From: Natronincola peptidivorans
GTDB lineage: Bacteria; Bacillota; Clostridia; Peptostreptococcales; Natronincolaceae
DNA length: 64,000 nucleotides
Reading direction: 5' to 3'
NCBI RefSeq assembly: GCF_900111615.1
Contig: NZ_FOHU01000004.1
Coordinates: 62,001-126,000, forward strand
A model generated the notes under the pieces. It did not search any database. It saw only the letters and a list, made by a program, of their open reading frames with translations, and was not told the DNA's origin. Numbering within the stretch: position 1 is the first letter of the stretch; every line of letters starts with the position of its first letter. This document shows, one piece after another, positions 53,099 to 62,201 of this stretch. The position numbers and the translations under genes are program-made.

Positions 53099-54391
53099 CT
53101 AAAGCAGTAATTTCCCTGGTTTTTCTATATATTCTTTCACACGTGCTAAGAATTGTGCTCCTACTGCTCCATCTACTACTCTATGATCTGCTGTTAAACT
53201 TAGGTTCATCATAGGCTTTATAACTACTTTTCCATCTATTACCATTGGTGTGTCTATAATATTGTTAATTCCTAAAATTCCAACCTCCGGTGGATTAATA
53301 ATTGGGGTGAAGGATTCCATCCCGAACATCCCTAAATTGGTTATGGTAAAGGTACCACCTGTATAGTCATCTTCTGTTAATTCATTGCTTCTAGCTTTTT
53401 CAGCTAGTTCTTTTACTTCCGTTGATATCTCTTTTAACCCTTTACTATCAGCAAGCTTTACAACTGGTACCACAAGGCCTTCCTCCAGTGCAACCGCTAC
53501 CCCAACATTGGCATAATTCCTTAGTATTATTTCATCATTTTCGATAGAGCTATTGAGATATGGAAATTCTATTAAAGCCCTTGCCACAATTTTTACTAAT
53601 AAATCTGTGTAAGTAACCTTTTGCTCATTTGACAATTGCTCTTTAAGCTCTTTTAAGTTAGTTACATCTGCCTTGAGATTATAAGTAACTGCTGGTGCCG
53701 TAGTCCAGCTTTGATGCATTCTATTGGCAATAACTTTTCTCATTTGATTCATAGCCACTCTTTTTTCTTCCTGTTTGCCAAAGGCTATGGTGCTTTGTTC
53801 TTTTACAAAGTTATAAACATCTGCCTTCATAATTCTTGTGTCTTTATGGATTTCTGTTAAGTCTACTTGCAATTCTTCCGCAGTTTTAACAGCCATTGGA
53901 GATGCCTTTACTTTTTTTGTTGAAGCTTCCATATGGGCTAAAACATCTCTTTCTACGATTCTACCTTTAGGACCAGTTCCAGTTATGATGGATAAGTCTA
54001 AACCGTTGTCTCTAGCTATTTTTTTTGCCAAAGGAGATGCTTTTATATCACCTGTGCTTACAACTGCAGTGCTTTTTTCTACAACTGCCTCATTTTTAGT
54101 ATTTTCTTCATTGTCCTCTATGTCTTCTCCTAGATAATTGCTGATATCCTCGTTTTCTTCCCCGATAATAGCTACATTTTTTTTCACTTCACAGACTTGA
54201 CCTTCTTGCACGAAAATCTTTCTTAAAACTCCACCAACAGTACTATTTACTTCATTGCTGATTTTGTCTGTAGAAACCTCGAAAAGTGCTTCGCCCTTCT
54301 CTACATAATCTCCTTCCTTTTTTAACCAATTAGTAATAGTTCCCTCTACCATAGTTAATCCTAACTTAGGCATTTGTATTAAAGTAGCCAT
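53099..54391 (-). CDS. Dihydrolipoamide acyltransferase (E2)
   Basis: A 430-residue E2: lipoyl domain (residues 1-80, lipoyl Lys in FEVSTDKISNEV), peripheral subunit-binding domain (ASPLAKKIARDNGLDL, about 117-150), a second short ASPMAVKTAEELQVDL segment that resembles another such domain, and a catalytic domain ending ADHRVVDGAVGAQFLARVKE, with the HxxxDG active site. The acyl group cannot be deduced; pyruvate or acetoin dehydrogenase fits. It lies 62 bases after the TRAP large permease and directly before lpd. Confidence 0.9.
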   Translation of the reverse strand: MATLIQMPKLGLTMVEGTITNWLKKEGDYVEKGEALFEVSTDKISNEVNSTVGGVLRKIFVQEGQVCEVKKNVAIIGEENEDISNYLGEDIEDNEENTKNEAVVEKSTAVVSTGDIKASPLAKKIARDNGLDLSIITGTGPKGRIVERDVLAHMEASTKKVKASPMAVKTAEELQVDLTEIHKDTRIMKADVYNFVKEQSTIAFGKQEEKRVAMNQMRKVIANRMHQSWTTAPAVTYNLKADVTNLKELKEQLSNEQKVTYTDLLVKIVARALIEFPYLNSSIENDEIILRNYANVGVAVALEEGLVVPVVKLADSKGLKEISTEVKELAEKARSNELTEDDYTGGTFTITNLGMFGMESFTPIINPPEVGILGINNIIDTPMVIDGKVVIKPMMNLSLTADHRVVDGAVGAQFLARVKEYIEKPGKLLL

Positions 54392-54453
54392 ATGATCCCT
54401 CCTTTTTCATACATGCTTAGTGATTCCCTTTTTCTTAGCTGCTGACCATTATT

Positions 54454-55737
54454 CTACATACCTAATAATGATGGTAGGAAGGTTGATATGAATGGTATGT
54501 AAGTAATTAAAAGCAAAGCTATTATGGAAACAACAACAAATGGAATCACCGCCCTGGATATTCTGCTTAAGCTAATTTTTGCAATGCCACAGGCGACATA
54601 CAGGTTAACACCTACTGGAGGAGTAAATTGCCCTATGGCTAAGTTCACTGTCATAATGATGCCGAAATGAAGTAAATCTACTCCTATTACATTAAGGATT
54701 GGTATAAATATTGGTAATAAAATATAGTAGGCGCTAATTGCGTCAATAAAGCAGCCGGCTATTAATAAAATGATGTTCATGATAATCAAAATGATAAATT
54801 TGTTTGTAGTCATAGCCATCATCGACTGAGCAATTCCAGTAGCAATCCCTTGGGTTGTAACAATCCATGCGAAAACAGAGGCAGAGGATACGATTAACAT
54901 AACTACCGCTGAACTGATGGATGCGTCCACCATTAGTTTGCCTAAATCCCTTATCTTTAGTTCCTTGTATATAAAAATCCCAACGAATAAGCCATAAAAT
55001 ACTGCTACACCTGCAGCTTCTGTAGGAGTAAAGATGCCTCCATAGATTCCACCTAGTATGATGACTGGTGTCATAATTCCCCATAGGGCTTCTCTAAATG
55101 ACTTCCATAGCTCCGCTGGTGTGGCAACCTTAACATTCTTAAACTCATAATTTTTAGAAACAATTAGGCTTGCAACAATCAAAGATAAACCAAACAACAA
55201 GCCAGGAACAATTCCCGCAATAAATAGCTTTCCTATTGATACTTCAGCAACAACTCCATAGACAACAAATGCAATACTAGGAGGAATAATAATACCAATC
55301 GCCCCAGCTGAGGCTACCAATGCTGAAGCCATTCCTTTTTCATAGCCCGCATCATCCATTGCTGGAATCAAAATAGAGCCTAATGCCGCAACTGTTGCTG
55401 GTCCTGAACCTGAAATAGCCGCAAAAAAACAGGATGTGATAACGGATACAATTGCTAACCCACCCCTTAGATGACCTACAGCCTTATTTGCAAAGTCTAT
55501 AAGTCTCTTGGAAATACCAGCTCGCTCCATAATCATCCCCGCCAGAATAAAAAACGGAATAGCCAATAGCGTAAACTTTGCTGTAGCTGAATACATGGTA
55601 AAGGAGTATATTGACAATGGTACATCAAATACAATTAAACTAATAATAGAAGATAAACCAAGTGCTACAGCAATGGGGATATTCATCAATAATAGTACAA
55701 AAAAGGACCCAAATAATGTTAACACTGAAAAACCCAT
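54454..55737 (-). CDS. dctM: TRAP transporter large permease DctM
   Basis: A 427-residue membrane protein with about 12-13 helices. Seen features are FAAISGSGPATVAALGSILIP, GAIGIIIPPSIAFVVYG and GQFTPPVGVNLYVACGIAKI, all signatures of the DctM family. It forms the ion-coupled channel with DctQ. The gene is placed between the E1 and E2 genes of a dehydrogenase, so the carried organic anion is probably its substrate or a precursor. It starts directly after dctQ with no spacer. Confidence 0.93.
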   Translation of the reverse strand: MGFSVLTLFGSFFVLLLMNIPIAVALGLSSIISLIVFDVPLSIYSFTMYSATAKFTLLAIPFFILAGMIMERAGISKRLIDFANKAVGHLRGGLAIVSVITSCFFAAISGSGPATVAALGSILIPAMDDAGYEKGMASALVASAGAIGIIIPPSIAFVVYGVVAEVSIGKLFIAGIVPGLLFGLSLIVASLIVSKNYEFKNVKVATPAELWKSFREALWGIMTPVIILGGIYGGIFTPTEAAGVAVFYGLFVGIFIYKELKIRDLGKLMVDASISSAVVMLIVSSASVFAWIVTTQGIATGIAQSMMAMTTNKFIILIIMNIILLIAGCFIDAISAYYILLPIFIPILNVIGVDLLHFGIIMTVNLAIGQFTPPVGVNLYVACGIAKISLSRISRAVIPFVVVSIIALLLITYIPFISTFLPSLLGM

Positions 55738-56229
55738 TTATTCATCCCCCTTTTGCTTAAATGCTTCTATGCCGCCTACTAAAAAACCCAGCATACATAA
55801 TGCCGCACCTATTGGGATAGCAGATCCAAAGATCCATTGTGGTAAGCCCAATGCAGGTGACATTTGTCCATATCGCGCCTGTGATTTTGTCATCAGATAG
55901 CCATAATATGCTAATAATCCAAATAATCCTGATGATATAATTCCTGTTAATAGACTCAATATTCTTTGGTTTGCTTCTGAAAGTCTATCAAATATAATCG
56001 TTAGCCCTAGATGTCCCCCTTTTCTTGCAGCTAAAGCAGCAGCAATAAATGTGTTAAATACAAAGAGGCCAATGGTTAATTCCTCAGTAAATGAAAAGGA
56101 AGCTTTAAAAACATTTCTGGATAGTACATTACCAAAATTGATGGTTGCCATTACTATTAAACTAGAAATCAATAGCCATTTGGCAATTTTCTCAATCCAA
56201 TCATAAATCCTAATCATTTTGCTCACCAC
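55738..56229 (-). CDS. dctQ: TRAP transporter small permease DctQ
   Basis: A 163-residue protein with four membrane helices. Seen features are EELTIGLFVFNTFIAAALAA and RKGGHLGLTIIFDRL, the typical DctQ signatures (the charged E-L-T motif and the GGHLG turn). It associates with DctM. It lies 51 bases after dctP and ends exactly where dctM begins, showing tight coupling. Confidence 0.92.
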   Translation of the reverse strand: MVSKMIRIYDWIEKIAKWLLISSLIVMATINFGNVLSRNVFKASFSFTEELTIGLFVFNTFIAAALAARKGGHLGLTIIFDRLSEANQRILSLLTGIISSGLFGLLAYYGYLMTKSQARYGQMSPALGLPQWIFGSAIPIGAALCMLGFLVGGIEAFKQKGDE

Positions 56230-56280
56230 CTTTATTACAGTGACCTGCTATGCAGGCCACTGTGTGTTTTGTAATAAATC

Positions 56281-57324
56281 TTATCTAAACATATCCATTA
56301 ATTCTTTACCAATAATCTCTTCATGTGCTTCATAAACAGGTATTACTTTTTGTCTAAATGCTTCGATTTGTTCATCTGTAAGCTCAGTTACTGTCATTCC
56401 TTGATCAATTAAGAATTGAAGGTTTGCAGCTTCTGCTTCTCTGTTTAATTGTACTTGGTATGCACTAGCTTCTTCAGCAGCTTCTGAAAAAATCGTTTGC
56501 AATTCTGGGCTCATTGAATCAAACTTAGCTTTGTTCATACCTAAAATCAATGCATCATAGGAATAGTTCCATAAAGATATTTGATCTTGTACTTCATACA
56601 GGTTACTGGAAACAATAATCGCTAAAGGATTTTCTTGTCCATCAATGGCTCCTTGTTGTAATGCAGTAAATACCTCTGCAAAGTTCATTACTGTAGGATC
56701 GGCTCCTAATGCTCTATATAGGTCTGTATACATTTGCATTGCAGGAATTCTGATTTTCATTCCCGCCATATCTTCTGGAGAGGCAATAGCTCTTCTACTA
56801 TTGGTTACTTGTCTAAAACCGTTTTCTCCAAAAGCTAAAGGCTCAATTCCTTTTTCTCTAGTCAAATCTTTTATTGCTTGACCAGGTGCACCATTTAGAG
56901 CTGCGTCTACCATTTCGTTGTTTGGTAGAATCCAAGGCATTGAGATAACTGAATACTTAGGATCTAAAACAGAATAAATAATTGTGGAGTGATAGGATAA
57001 ATCGGTTACACCATTTTGTAACTGCTCAATCCCTCCTGGTTGATTACCATTAGATAGTTGCTCATTTGGAAAAATATTAATGGTAACTTGACCGTCAGTT
57101 CTTTCACTTACTAACTCTGCAAATCTTTCAGCACCCTTGTACCAAGGTGATGTGTCAGCAGTGGTTACACTCATTCTTAAGGTCATTGCATCAAATTGAC
57201 TACCTTGCTCTGCTGGCGCCTCTCCTGCATCTCCCCCCGCTGGAGCCTCTGGACTACTGGAACATCCTGCCATCAGTGAAACTACTAACATACAAACTAG
57301 TAATAACGTGATTCTCTTTTTCAT
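56281..57324 (-). CDS. dctP: TRAP transporter solute-binding lipoprotein DctP
   Basis: A 347-residue binding protein. The signal peptide ends in the lipobox SLMAGC (lipidated Cys21). The mature part begins after a Pro/Ala/Glu-rich linker and has GAERFAELVSERTDGQVTIN and the conserved Arg region MAGMKIRIPAMQMYTDLYRA, which binds substrate carboxylate. It captures an organic acid outside the cell. It follows the E1 beta gene by 71 bases. Substrate unassigned. Confidence 0.93.
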   Translation of the reverse strand: MKKRITLLLVCMLVVSLMAGCSSSPEAPAGGDAGEAPAEQGSQFDAMTLRMSVTTADTSPWYKGAERFAELVSERTDGQVTINIFPNEQLSNGNQPGGIEQLQNGVTDLSYHSTIIYSVLDPKYSVISMPWILPNNEMVDAALNGAPGQAIKDLTREKGIEPLAFGENGFRQVTNSRRAIASPEDMAGMKIRIPAMQMYTDLYRALGADPTVMNFAEVFTALQQGAIDGQENPLAIIVSSNLYEVQDQISLWNYSYDALILGMNKAKFDSMSPELQTIFSEAAEEASAYQVQLNREAEAANLQFLIDQGMTVTELTDEQIEAFRQKVIPVYEAHEEIIGKELMDMFR

Positions 57325-57395
57325 ACATTCTCCTCCTCTTAAATTGAATTTAAAGTTACCTTGATTTAAGCATAGGTTAACTTTATTAAAAGAAA

Positions 57396-58379
57396 TTATA
57401 ACATTTCTTTTATACCTTTGACAATTTCTTCTGTTTTAGGCCGATAAGCCTCTTCCAATGTTGGACTAAATGGTACAGGGGTATACTTGGCCCCTACCCT
57501 CACAATAGGTGCATCTAAATAATCTAGTCCCTCTTCAGCAACAATAGCAGCTATTTCTGCTCCAACTCCTCCGATTTTTACTGCTTCATGAGCAATCAAT
57601 AATCTCTTTGTTTTTGCAACAGAATTTAAGATTGTCTCTTTATCGATAGGAGATATCGTCCTCAGGTCGATAATTTCTGCGTTGATTCCTTCTTTGGCTA
57701 ATTCATCAGCTGCTTCAAAAGCATTTTGCATCATAATGGAATAGGATACAATGGTTACATCCTTACCTTCCTTCGCTACTTTGGCCTTACCTATTGGCAC
57801 TAGTATTTCCTCATCCTCAGGTACTTCTCCTTCTTGTCTAAACAGATCCTTATTTTCAAAATAAATAATAGGATTATCATCTCTGATAGCTGCTTTTAAT
57901 AACCCTTTTGCATCATAAGCATTAGACGGCGCTACCACTTTTATGCCAGGAATGTGTAAAAACCAAGCTTCTATACTTTGTGAGTGTTGGGCTGCTGCCG
58001 ACCGCACTAATCCGTCTGGTGCCCTTATAACCATAGGTACAGTGGCCTGGCCTCCAAACATATATCTAATTTTAGCCATCTGATTAAATATTTCATCCAT
58101 ACATACACCCATAAAATCTGCAAAATGCATATCCGCAACAGGACGCATGCCTGCTAATGCAGCTCCTATAGCTGCCCCTATAATTGCTGTTTCCGAAATA
58201 GGAGTGTCTCTTACTCTATCAAAACCAAATTCTTGAGGTAAGCCTTTGAATTGTCCAAAGATTCCTCCCTGTCTAGCAATATCTTCCCCTAAAATAAAAA
58301 CATTTTCATCCCTTCTCATTTCTTCCTGCATCGCTTCTAAAGTTGCTTGTGAAAATGTAATTTTTCTCATCCTACTCAC
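57396..58379 (-). CDS. Thiamine-diphosphate dehydrogenase E1 beta subunit
   Basis: A 327-residue transketolase-like protein of the AcoB/PdhB/BkdB type. Seen features are VFILGEDIARQGGIFGQFKG, RVRDTPISETAIIGAAIGAA and PAPDGLVRSAAAQHSQSIEA written here in part. The C-terminal domain has RLLIAHEAVKIGGVGAEIAA. With E1 alpha it decarboxylates a 2-oxoacid or cleaves acetoin with thiamine diphosphate. It lies 3 bases after E1 alpha. Confidence 0.92.
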   Translation of the reverse strand: MSRMRKITFSQATLEAMQEEMRRDENVFILGEDIARQGGIFGQFKGLPQEFGFDRVRDTPISETAIIGAAIGAALAGMRPVADMHFADFMGVCMDEIFNQMAKIRYMFGGQATVPMVIRAPDGLVRSAAAQHSQSIEAWFLHIPGIKVVAPSNAYDAKGLLKAAIRDDNPIIYFENKDLFRQEGEVPEDEEILVPIGKAKVAKEGKDVTIVSYSIMMQNAFEAADELAKEGINAEIIDLRTISPIDKETILNSVAKTKRLLIAHEAVKIGGVGAEIAAIVAEEGLDYLDAPIVRVGAKYTPVPFSPTLEEAYRPKTEEIVKGIKEML

Positions 58380-58382
58380 CCC

Positions 58383-59342
58383 CTAAACGTATAAATCAGT
58401 GTATAGTTCTTCAACACCAGGAAACGGACTGTTTTTAGCAAAGTCAATAGCTTTCTCAATCTCAAATTTTATTTCTTCTCTTATTTCTTCAAGATCACTT
58501 TCCGTCATATCTCCAGAGGATAAAACCTTATCCTCAAATCGTTTAATTGGATCATTGCTGTCAAATCGTTCTTTAACCTCTTCCTTTGTTCTATACATTT
58601 CTGGGTCTCCCACAAAATGCCCTTTGATTCGATAGGTTTTTGCCTCAAGCAATGTAGGTCCTTCACCCCTTCTAGCCCTTTCTACTGCTGTTTTAGCAGC
58701 TTCATACACTTCAAAAACATCATTTCCGTCTACAATCACTCCTGGAATTCCATAGCCTACTGCTCGATCAGCGATGTCTTTTACTGAAGTTTGTGTTAAA
58801 TATGGAGTAGTTGATGCCCATTCGTTATTTTCACATACAAAAATTACTGGTAATTTCCATACTGCCGCCATGTTTAATGCCTCATGGAATGTCCCCCTAT
58901 TTGAAGCTCCATCACCAAAGAATACTACAGCAATATTATCGGTACCTTTCATTTGCTCTGCTAGAGCACCTCCAACAGCTAAAGTATAGCCGCCTCCCAC
59001 AACGCCATTCGCTCCCAGCATGCCTACACTAAAGTCTGCTATATGCATCGAACCGCCCTTACCTTTGCAATAGCCAGTTTTTTTGCCAAACAGCTCCGCC
59101 ATCATTCTGTCAAGCTGTGCCCCTTTGGCAATGGTATGTCCATGACCTCTATGGGTGCTTTGGATATAATCCTTATGGGTTAGATTTTGGCATACAGCTG
59201 TAGCAATGGCTTCTTCTCCAATGTATAGATGGACAAACCCAGGGATTTCTCCCTTTAAGGACATTTCATCAATTGTTTCTTCAAAGTAGCGAATGCTTAC
59301 CATTGTCTTGTAAAAATCCTTTAGCAATGCTTTATCATACAT
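58383..59342 (-). CDS. Thiamine-diphosphate dehydrogenase E1 alpha subunit
   Basis: A 319-residue E1 alpha. The ATG at 59342 is chosen: AGGAGGTG lies 6 bases before it, and the upstream codons to 59420 overlap a sigma-54 promoter. Seen motifs are GDGASNRGTFHEALNMAAVW (thiamine-diphosphate motif GDGxxN) and EETIDEMSLKGEIPGFVHLYIGEEA in part, plus RIKGHFVGDPEMYRTKEEV. It may be pyruvate, acetoin (AcoA) or another 2-oxoacid enzyme; the family does not decide. First gene of the operon. Confidence 0.91.
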   Translation of the reverse strand: MYDKALLKDFYKTMVSIRYFEETIDEMSLKGEIPGFVHLYIGEEAIATAVCQNLTHKDYIQSTHRGHGHTIAKGAQLDRMMAELFGKKTGYCKGKGGSMHIADFSVGMLGANGVVGGGYTLAVGGALAEQMKGTDNIAVVFFGDGASNRGTFHEALNMAAVWKLPVIFVCENNEWASTTPYLTQTSVKDIADRAVGYGIPGVIVDGNDVFEVYEAAKTAVERARRGEGPTLLEAKTYRIKGHFVGDPEMYRTKEEVKERFDSNDPIKRFEDKVLSSGDMTESDLEEIREEIKFEIEKAIDFAKNSPFPGVEELYTDLYV

Positions 59343-59403
59343 AGCTGGCACCTCCTGAAATTTTTTATTTTTAGTTATATAAATATACTTGCTATATCTT
59401 GGC

Positions 59404-59419
59404 AGCAAATTTCGATCCA
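59404..59419 (-). promoter_or_regulatory. Sigma-54 (-24/-12) promoter upstream of E1 alpha
   Basis: The minus strand reads TGGATC-GAAAT-TTGCT, that is, a GG-N10-GC spacing that is diagnostic for sigma-54, with the TTGC element complete and two mismatches in the -24 box (consensus TGGCAC). The transcript would start about 50 bases before the E1 alpha ATG. The divergent-spaced activator gene of the matching type is next to it. Confidence 0.7.
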
Positions 59420-59579
59420 ATCATTTTCATCTTCTTCAATCCCACGTTTAAAAATCACAATGTCAAGATTTCGCTTTTAAATGTTTGAATTTCAATAAAA
59501 TATATCTATCCATCCATGAAGCTTAAACCACCAAAAACCTTTCCTGTAAAATATTACTACTTTCTTAATACCTTATTTG

Positions 59580-61463
59580 TTATATGCTTAATTGATATTT
59601 TCCCATTTTGTTATATAATGTGTTCCTACTCACATTTAAAATCTTAGACGCTTTTGAAACATTGCCTTTGCAGTACATTAATGTTTCAGTAATTAACTCC
59701 TTTTCCATTTCCTCTAAAGACATTAATTTTATCTTTTCTTGAAATCCTTCATGTTCTACTTCTTGACTATGCTTCTGCTTAATAGCTTCGGGAAGATCTT
59801 CAATAGTAATATGTTCTTCATCACAGATATTCATTGATCTCTCCAAGACATTCTCTAGTTCCCTTACATTGCCTTTCCAACAGTTGCCTTCCAATGCCTT
59901 TAACGCTCCTTCATTAATACCTTTTATTGCTTTACCAATTCTTTTATTAACCTTCCTGATAAGATGCAGGGTAATCTCCTTTATATCCTCTGGTCTTTCT
60001 CTTAAAGGAGGGATGTGAATGGTTAATACATTAAGCCTATAATATATATCCCACCTGAATTCGTCATTTTTACAAGCCTCATAAAGATTTTTGTTGGTGG
60101 CGGCGATAATCCTAACGTCCACACTAAAAAGATTATCTCCTCCTACCCTCACTATTTTTCTATCTTGTAATACCCTTAAAAGTTTTGCTTGTACACTTAT
60201 AGGCATATCTCCAATTTCATCTAAAAAGATGGTTCCCCCATTTGCTAATTCAAATTTACCTGGTCTTCCCCCCTTGATGCCGCCAGTAAAGGCTCCAGAA
60301 GCATATCCAAATAACTCGATCTCAATTAATTCTTTTGGCATCGCAGCACAATTGATAGCAATAAATGGTCCATTCCTTCTAGCACTTCGATTATGGATAG
60401 CTTGGGCAAACAATTCTTTGCCCGTCCCACTTTCACCAAGGATTAATGTATTGGAAGAACTTTGAGCAGCTTTCTTTGCTGTTTTTATGCTTTGTCTTAG
60501 CTTACTGCTTTTACCAGCTATGTCATCAAAGGTGAAATTTGCCTTTGCCCCCACCATAGAATTTACCATTTTTTTTACATATTTTATTTCTTTGAATATA
60601 TCTATTACACCGATTAACTCTCCGTCTTCATCCCAGATAGGTATAGCTGTTTTAAGCAGATGGTATCTACCTCCCTTAAAGTTCTCTAAAACATATTCAC
60701 GATCTGTATAACCTTTTCCAGTATCTAGTACTTCTAAAATAATCGGCTTAAAGGGAACTAACTCTCCAACATGTTTTCCTATGCTTTCTTCTTTGTTGAT
60801 ACCCAGTATTCTGCTTCCTTTGTCATTTATATAGGTTAAGATTCCATTCTTATCGATGGTCAGAAAACCTTCAGTAATATTCTCAACGATAGCATTTTGG
60901 TATTTTGTCTGCTCTTGAATTTTTAAGGTTTTGATATGGTTCTTTATTTGATTTTCTATACCCTTTGCGGATGCAATGACCATCCCCAAGGCTTTTGTAT
61001 TGAACTCTTTTGTGTATGTACTGAGGCATATTGCTCCCTTAATCTCTTCTTCGATCATAATAGGTGCAGCATAGCATGACCAGCTTTTATGACTAGGCTT
61101 TTGATGCTCATCACCACATACCTGCGCCGGGGATTTTTGTTTAATAGCAAGATTAATGGCTGACCTTCCATCCAAGCTTTCCTTCAACATTGCTCCTTTT
61201 ACAAAATTTAAATCTTCTTTTGATTTTTGTAAAATGTATTCTCCCCCAACAATTTCTAACACAGTACCCTTTTTATCTGTTAAAATAATAACGAAATTTC
61301 TTTCTCCCATGAAGGATAATAAGTAATTCATAAAAATTTTAGCATTTTCTATTAAAACAAAGTTGTCTACTACTACTTCATCAAATATTTCCTTGGACAT
61401 TATACAGTTATTGGTAATTTCCTCCTTAAACTTTAAGGGTTGTACCTTTTCTTTATCAATCAT
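59580..61463 (-). CDS. Sigma-54-dependent transcriptional activator (GAF-PAS-AAA+-Fis HTH)
   Basis: A 627-residue activator. The ATG at 61463 is chosen because GGAGG lies 5 bases before it (a TTG at 61475 sits on that site). Residues about 40-180 form a GAF-like sensory region, about 190-305 a PAS domain, and 315-545 the AAA+ core with GESGTGKE (Walker A), ANGGTIFLDEIGD (Walker B) and SGAFTGG, where most relatives have GAFTGA. The end has a Fis-type helix-turn-helix (KASKILNVSRNTLYNKM). Layout resembles AcoR. It very likely drives the E1 alpha operon from the promoter at 59404-59419. Confidence 0.9.
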   Translation of the reverse strand: MIDKEKVQPLKFKEEITNNCIMSKEIFDEVVVDNFVLIENAKIFMNYLLSFMGERNFVIILTDKKGTVLEIVGGEYILQKSKEDLNFVKGAMLKESLDGRSAINLAIKQKSPAQVCGDEHQKPSHKSWSCYAAPIMIEEEIKGAICLSTYTKEFNTKALGMVIASAKGIENQIKNHIKTLKIQEQTKYQNAIVENITEGFLTIDKNGILTYINDKGSRILGINKEESIGKHVGELVPFKPIILEVLDTGKGYTDREYVLENFKGGRYHLLKTAIPIWDEDGELIGVIDIFKEIKYVKKMVNSMVGAKANFTFDDIAGKSSKLRQSIKTAKKAAQSSSNTLILGESGTGKELFAQAIHNRSARRNGPFIAINCAAMPKELIEIELFGYASGAFTGGIKGGRPGKFELANGGTIFLDEIGDMPISVQAKLLRVLQDRKIVRVGGDNLFSVDVRIIAATNKNLYEACKNDEFRWDIYYRLNVLTIHIPPLRERPEDIKEITLHLIRKVNKRIGKAIKGINEGALKALEGNCWKGNVRELENVLERSMNICDEEHITIEDLPEAIKQKHSQEVEHEGFQEKIKLMSLEEMEKELITETLMYCKGNVSKASKILNVSRNTLYNKMGKYQLSI

Positions 61464-61601
61464 GTTAGCCTCCAATAATTTTTTTTAATTTAAACCATAT
61501 TTTTCTCATATCAAATTTTAAAAACGTTTTCATCTATGCCAATAATTAAGTATTGATCGATAAAACAGCGTACAAATAACTAATTTTGAATTGTGGTCAT
61601 G

Positions 61602-61685
61602 TTAAAAACTACTGTTAATTTTAATAAAATCATGCTGCTAGAAAGCACTAGAGTTTGTCAGATTCTTTGCTATTCTCATGATCTA
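61602..61685. repeat. Intergenic repeat element, decayed copy 2
   Basis: GTTAAAAACTACTGTTAATT (61602-61621) and TTGTCAGATTCTTTGCTATT (61655-61674) followed by CTCATGA correspond to the start and right arm of the element at 49508-49612, with many substitutions and a shorter middle. It supports a dispersed repeat family in the genome. Confidence 0.45.
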
Positions 61686-61828
61686 TAATTATTTCTTAGA
61701 ATAAAATTAAAAGTTTTATGTATATTGTACAGATTTTTAGCACAACTATTTTTAAATATTGAAAATTTTTTGAATGTTCTTTTATTGTACTATTATATAA
61801 CAATCTTTTTTAGAAGTCTACGAAATTT

Positions 61829-61891
61829 GGAATATTGTGTTAAAATTTTGCAATATTATGCTAAAAATATGGAATATTGTGTAAAGTTTTC
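61829..61891. repeat. Three direct repeats with a 21-base period
   Basis: Units start at 61829, 61850 and 61871. Each contains a G/C followed by AATATTGTG or AATATTATG and then TAAA or TAAAA (for instance GGAATATTGTGTTAAAA). A period of 21 bases is two helical turns, so bound proteins would face the same side. The array lies about 365-430 bases upstream of the sigma-54 activator start. Possible regulator-binding array. The rest of the 61464-62201 gap, apart from this, the repeat at 61602-61685 and the terminator at 61912-61941, holds nothing else that I can support. Confidence 0.55.
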
Positions 61892-61911
61892 GAGATGCTC
61901 TGTTGCAAAAA

Positions 61912-61941
61912 AACAAGCTAAGGAGTGCTCCTTAGCTTGTT
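61912..61941 (-). terminator. Rho-independent terminator downstream of lipA copy 2
   Basis: A perfect 14-base-pair inverted repeat AACAAGCTAAGGAG with its complement and a tight loop, followed by TTTTTTTGC on the minus strand. It is 260 bases past the lipA2 stop. A smaller hairpin (ACGGTTTT with its complement) lies between, at 62106-62125. Confidence 0.75.
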
Positions 61942-62201
61942 AATCGTTAACCCATGTTTCCTTTTATATTTAAGTTTTACCTTTAACCTCTCATTACTAG
62001 ACTAGACTACCAACAACATACTGTGTGGATAGAAACTTCTACATATACATTCTCATAGGCATATGTCCCTAAATTTTAATAGGATAAGAGCTGGATTTGC
62101 AACCCACGGTTTTGAGGAAAACCGTAGACCTTGTCTAGTAAAATTTATCTTTACAAAGGTTATGTGTATAGTAACAGTATTAATAGGATTGTTCTTTTGA
62201 C

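Noticed and set aside
59343-59420. N-terminal extension of E1 alpha (26 more codons)
   Set aside because: No ribosome-binding site at the upstream start; it overlaps the sigma-54 promoter, and the ATG at 59342 has an ideal AGGAGGTG.
61725-61943. 72-codon plus-strand reading frame
   Set aside because: No ribosome-binding site; its middle consists of the 21-base repeats and its end lies in a terminator stem.
62100-62126. tRNA-Cys-like anticodon arm (TTGCAAA loop on the minus strand) next to an 8-base-pair hairpin
   Set aside because: No D-arm, T-arm or acceptor stem pairs around it; not a tRNA. The hairpin remains unexplained.
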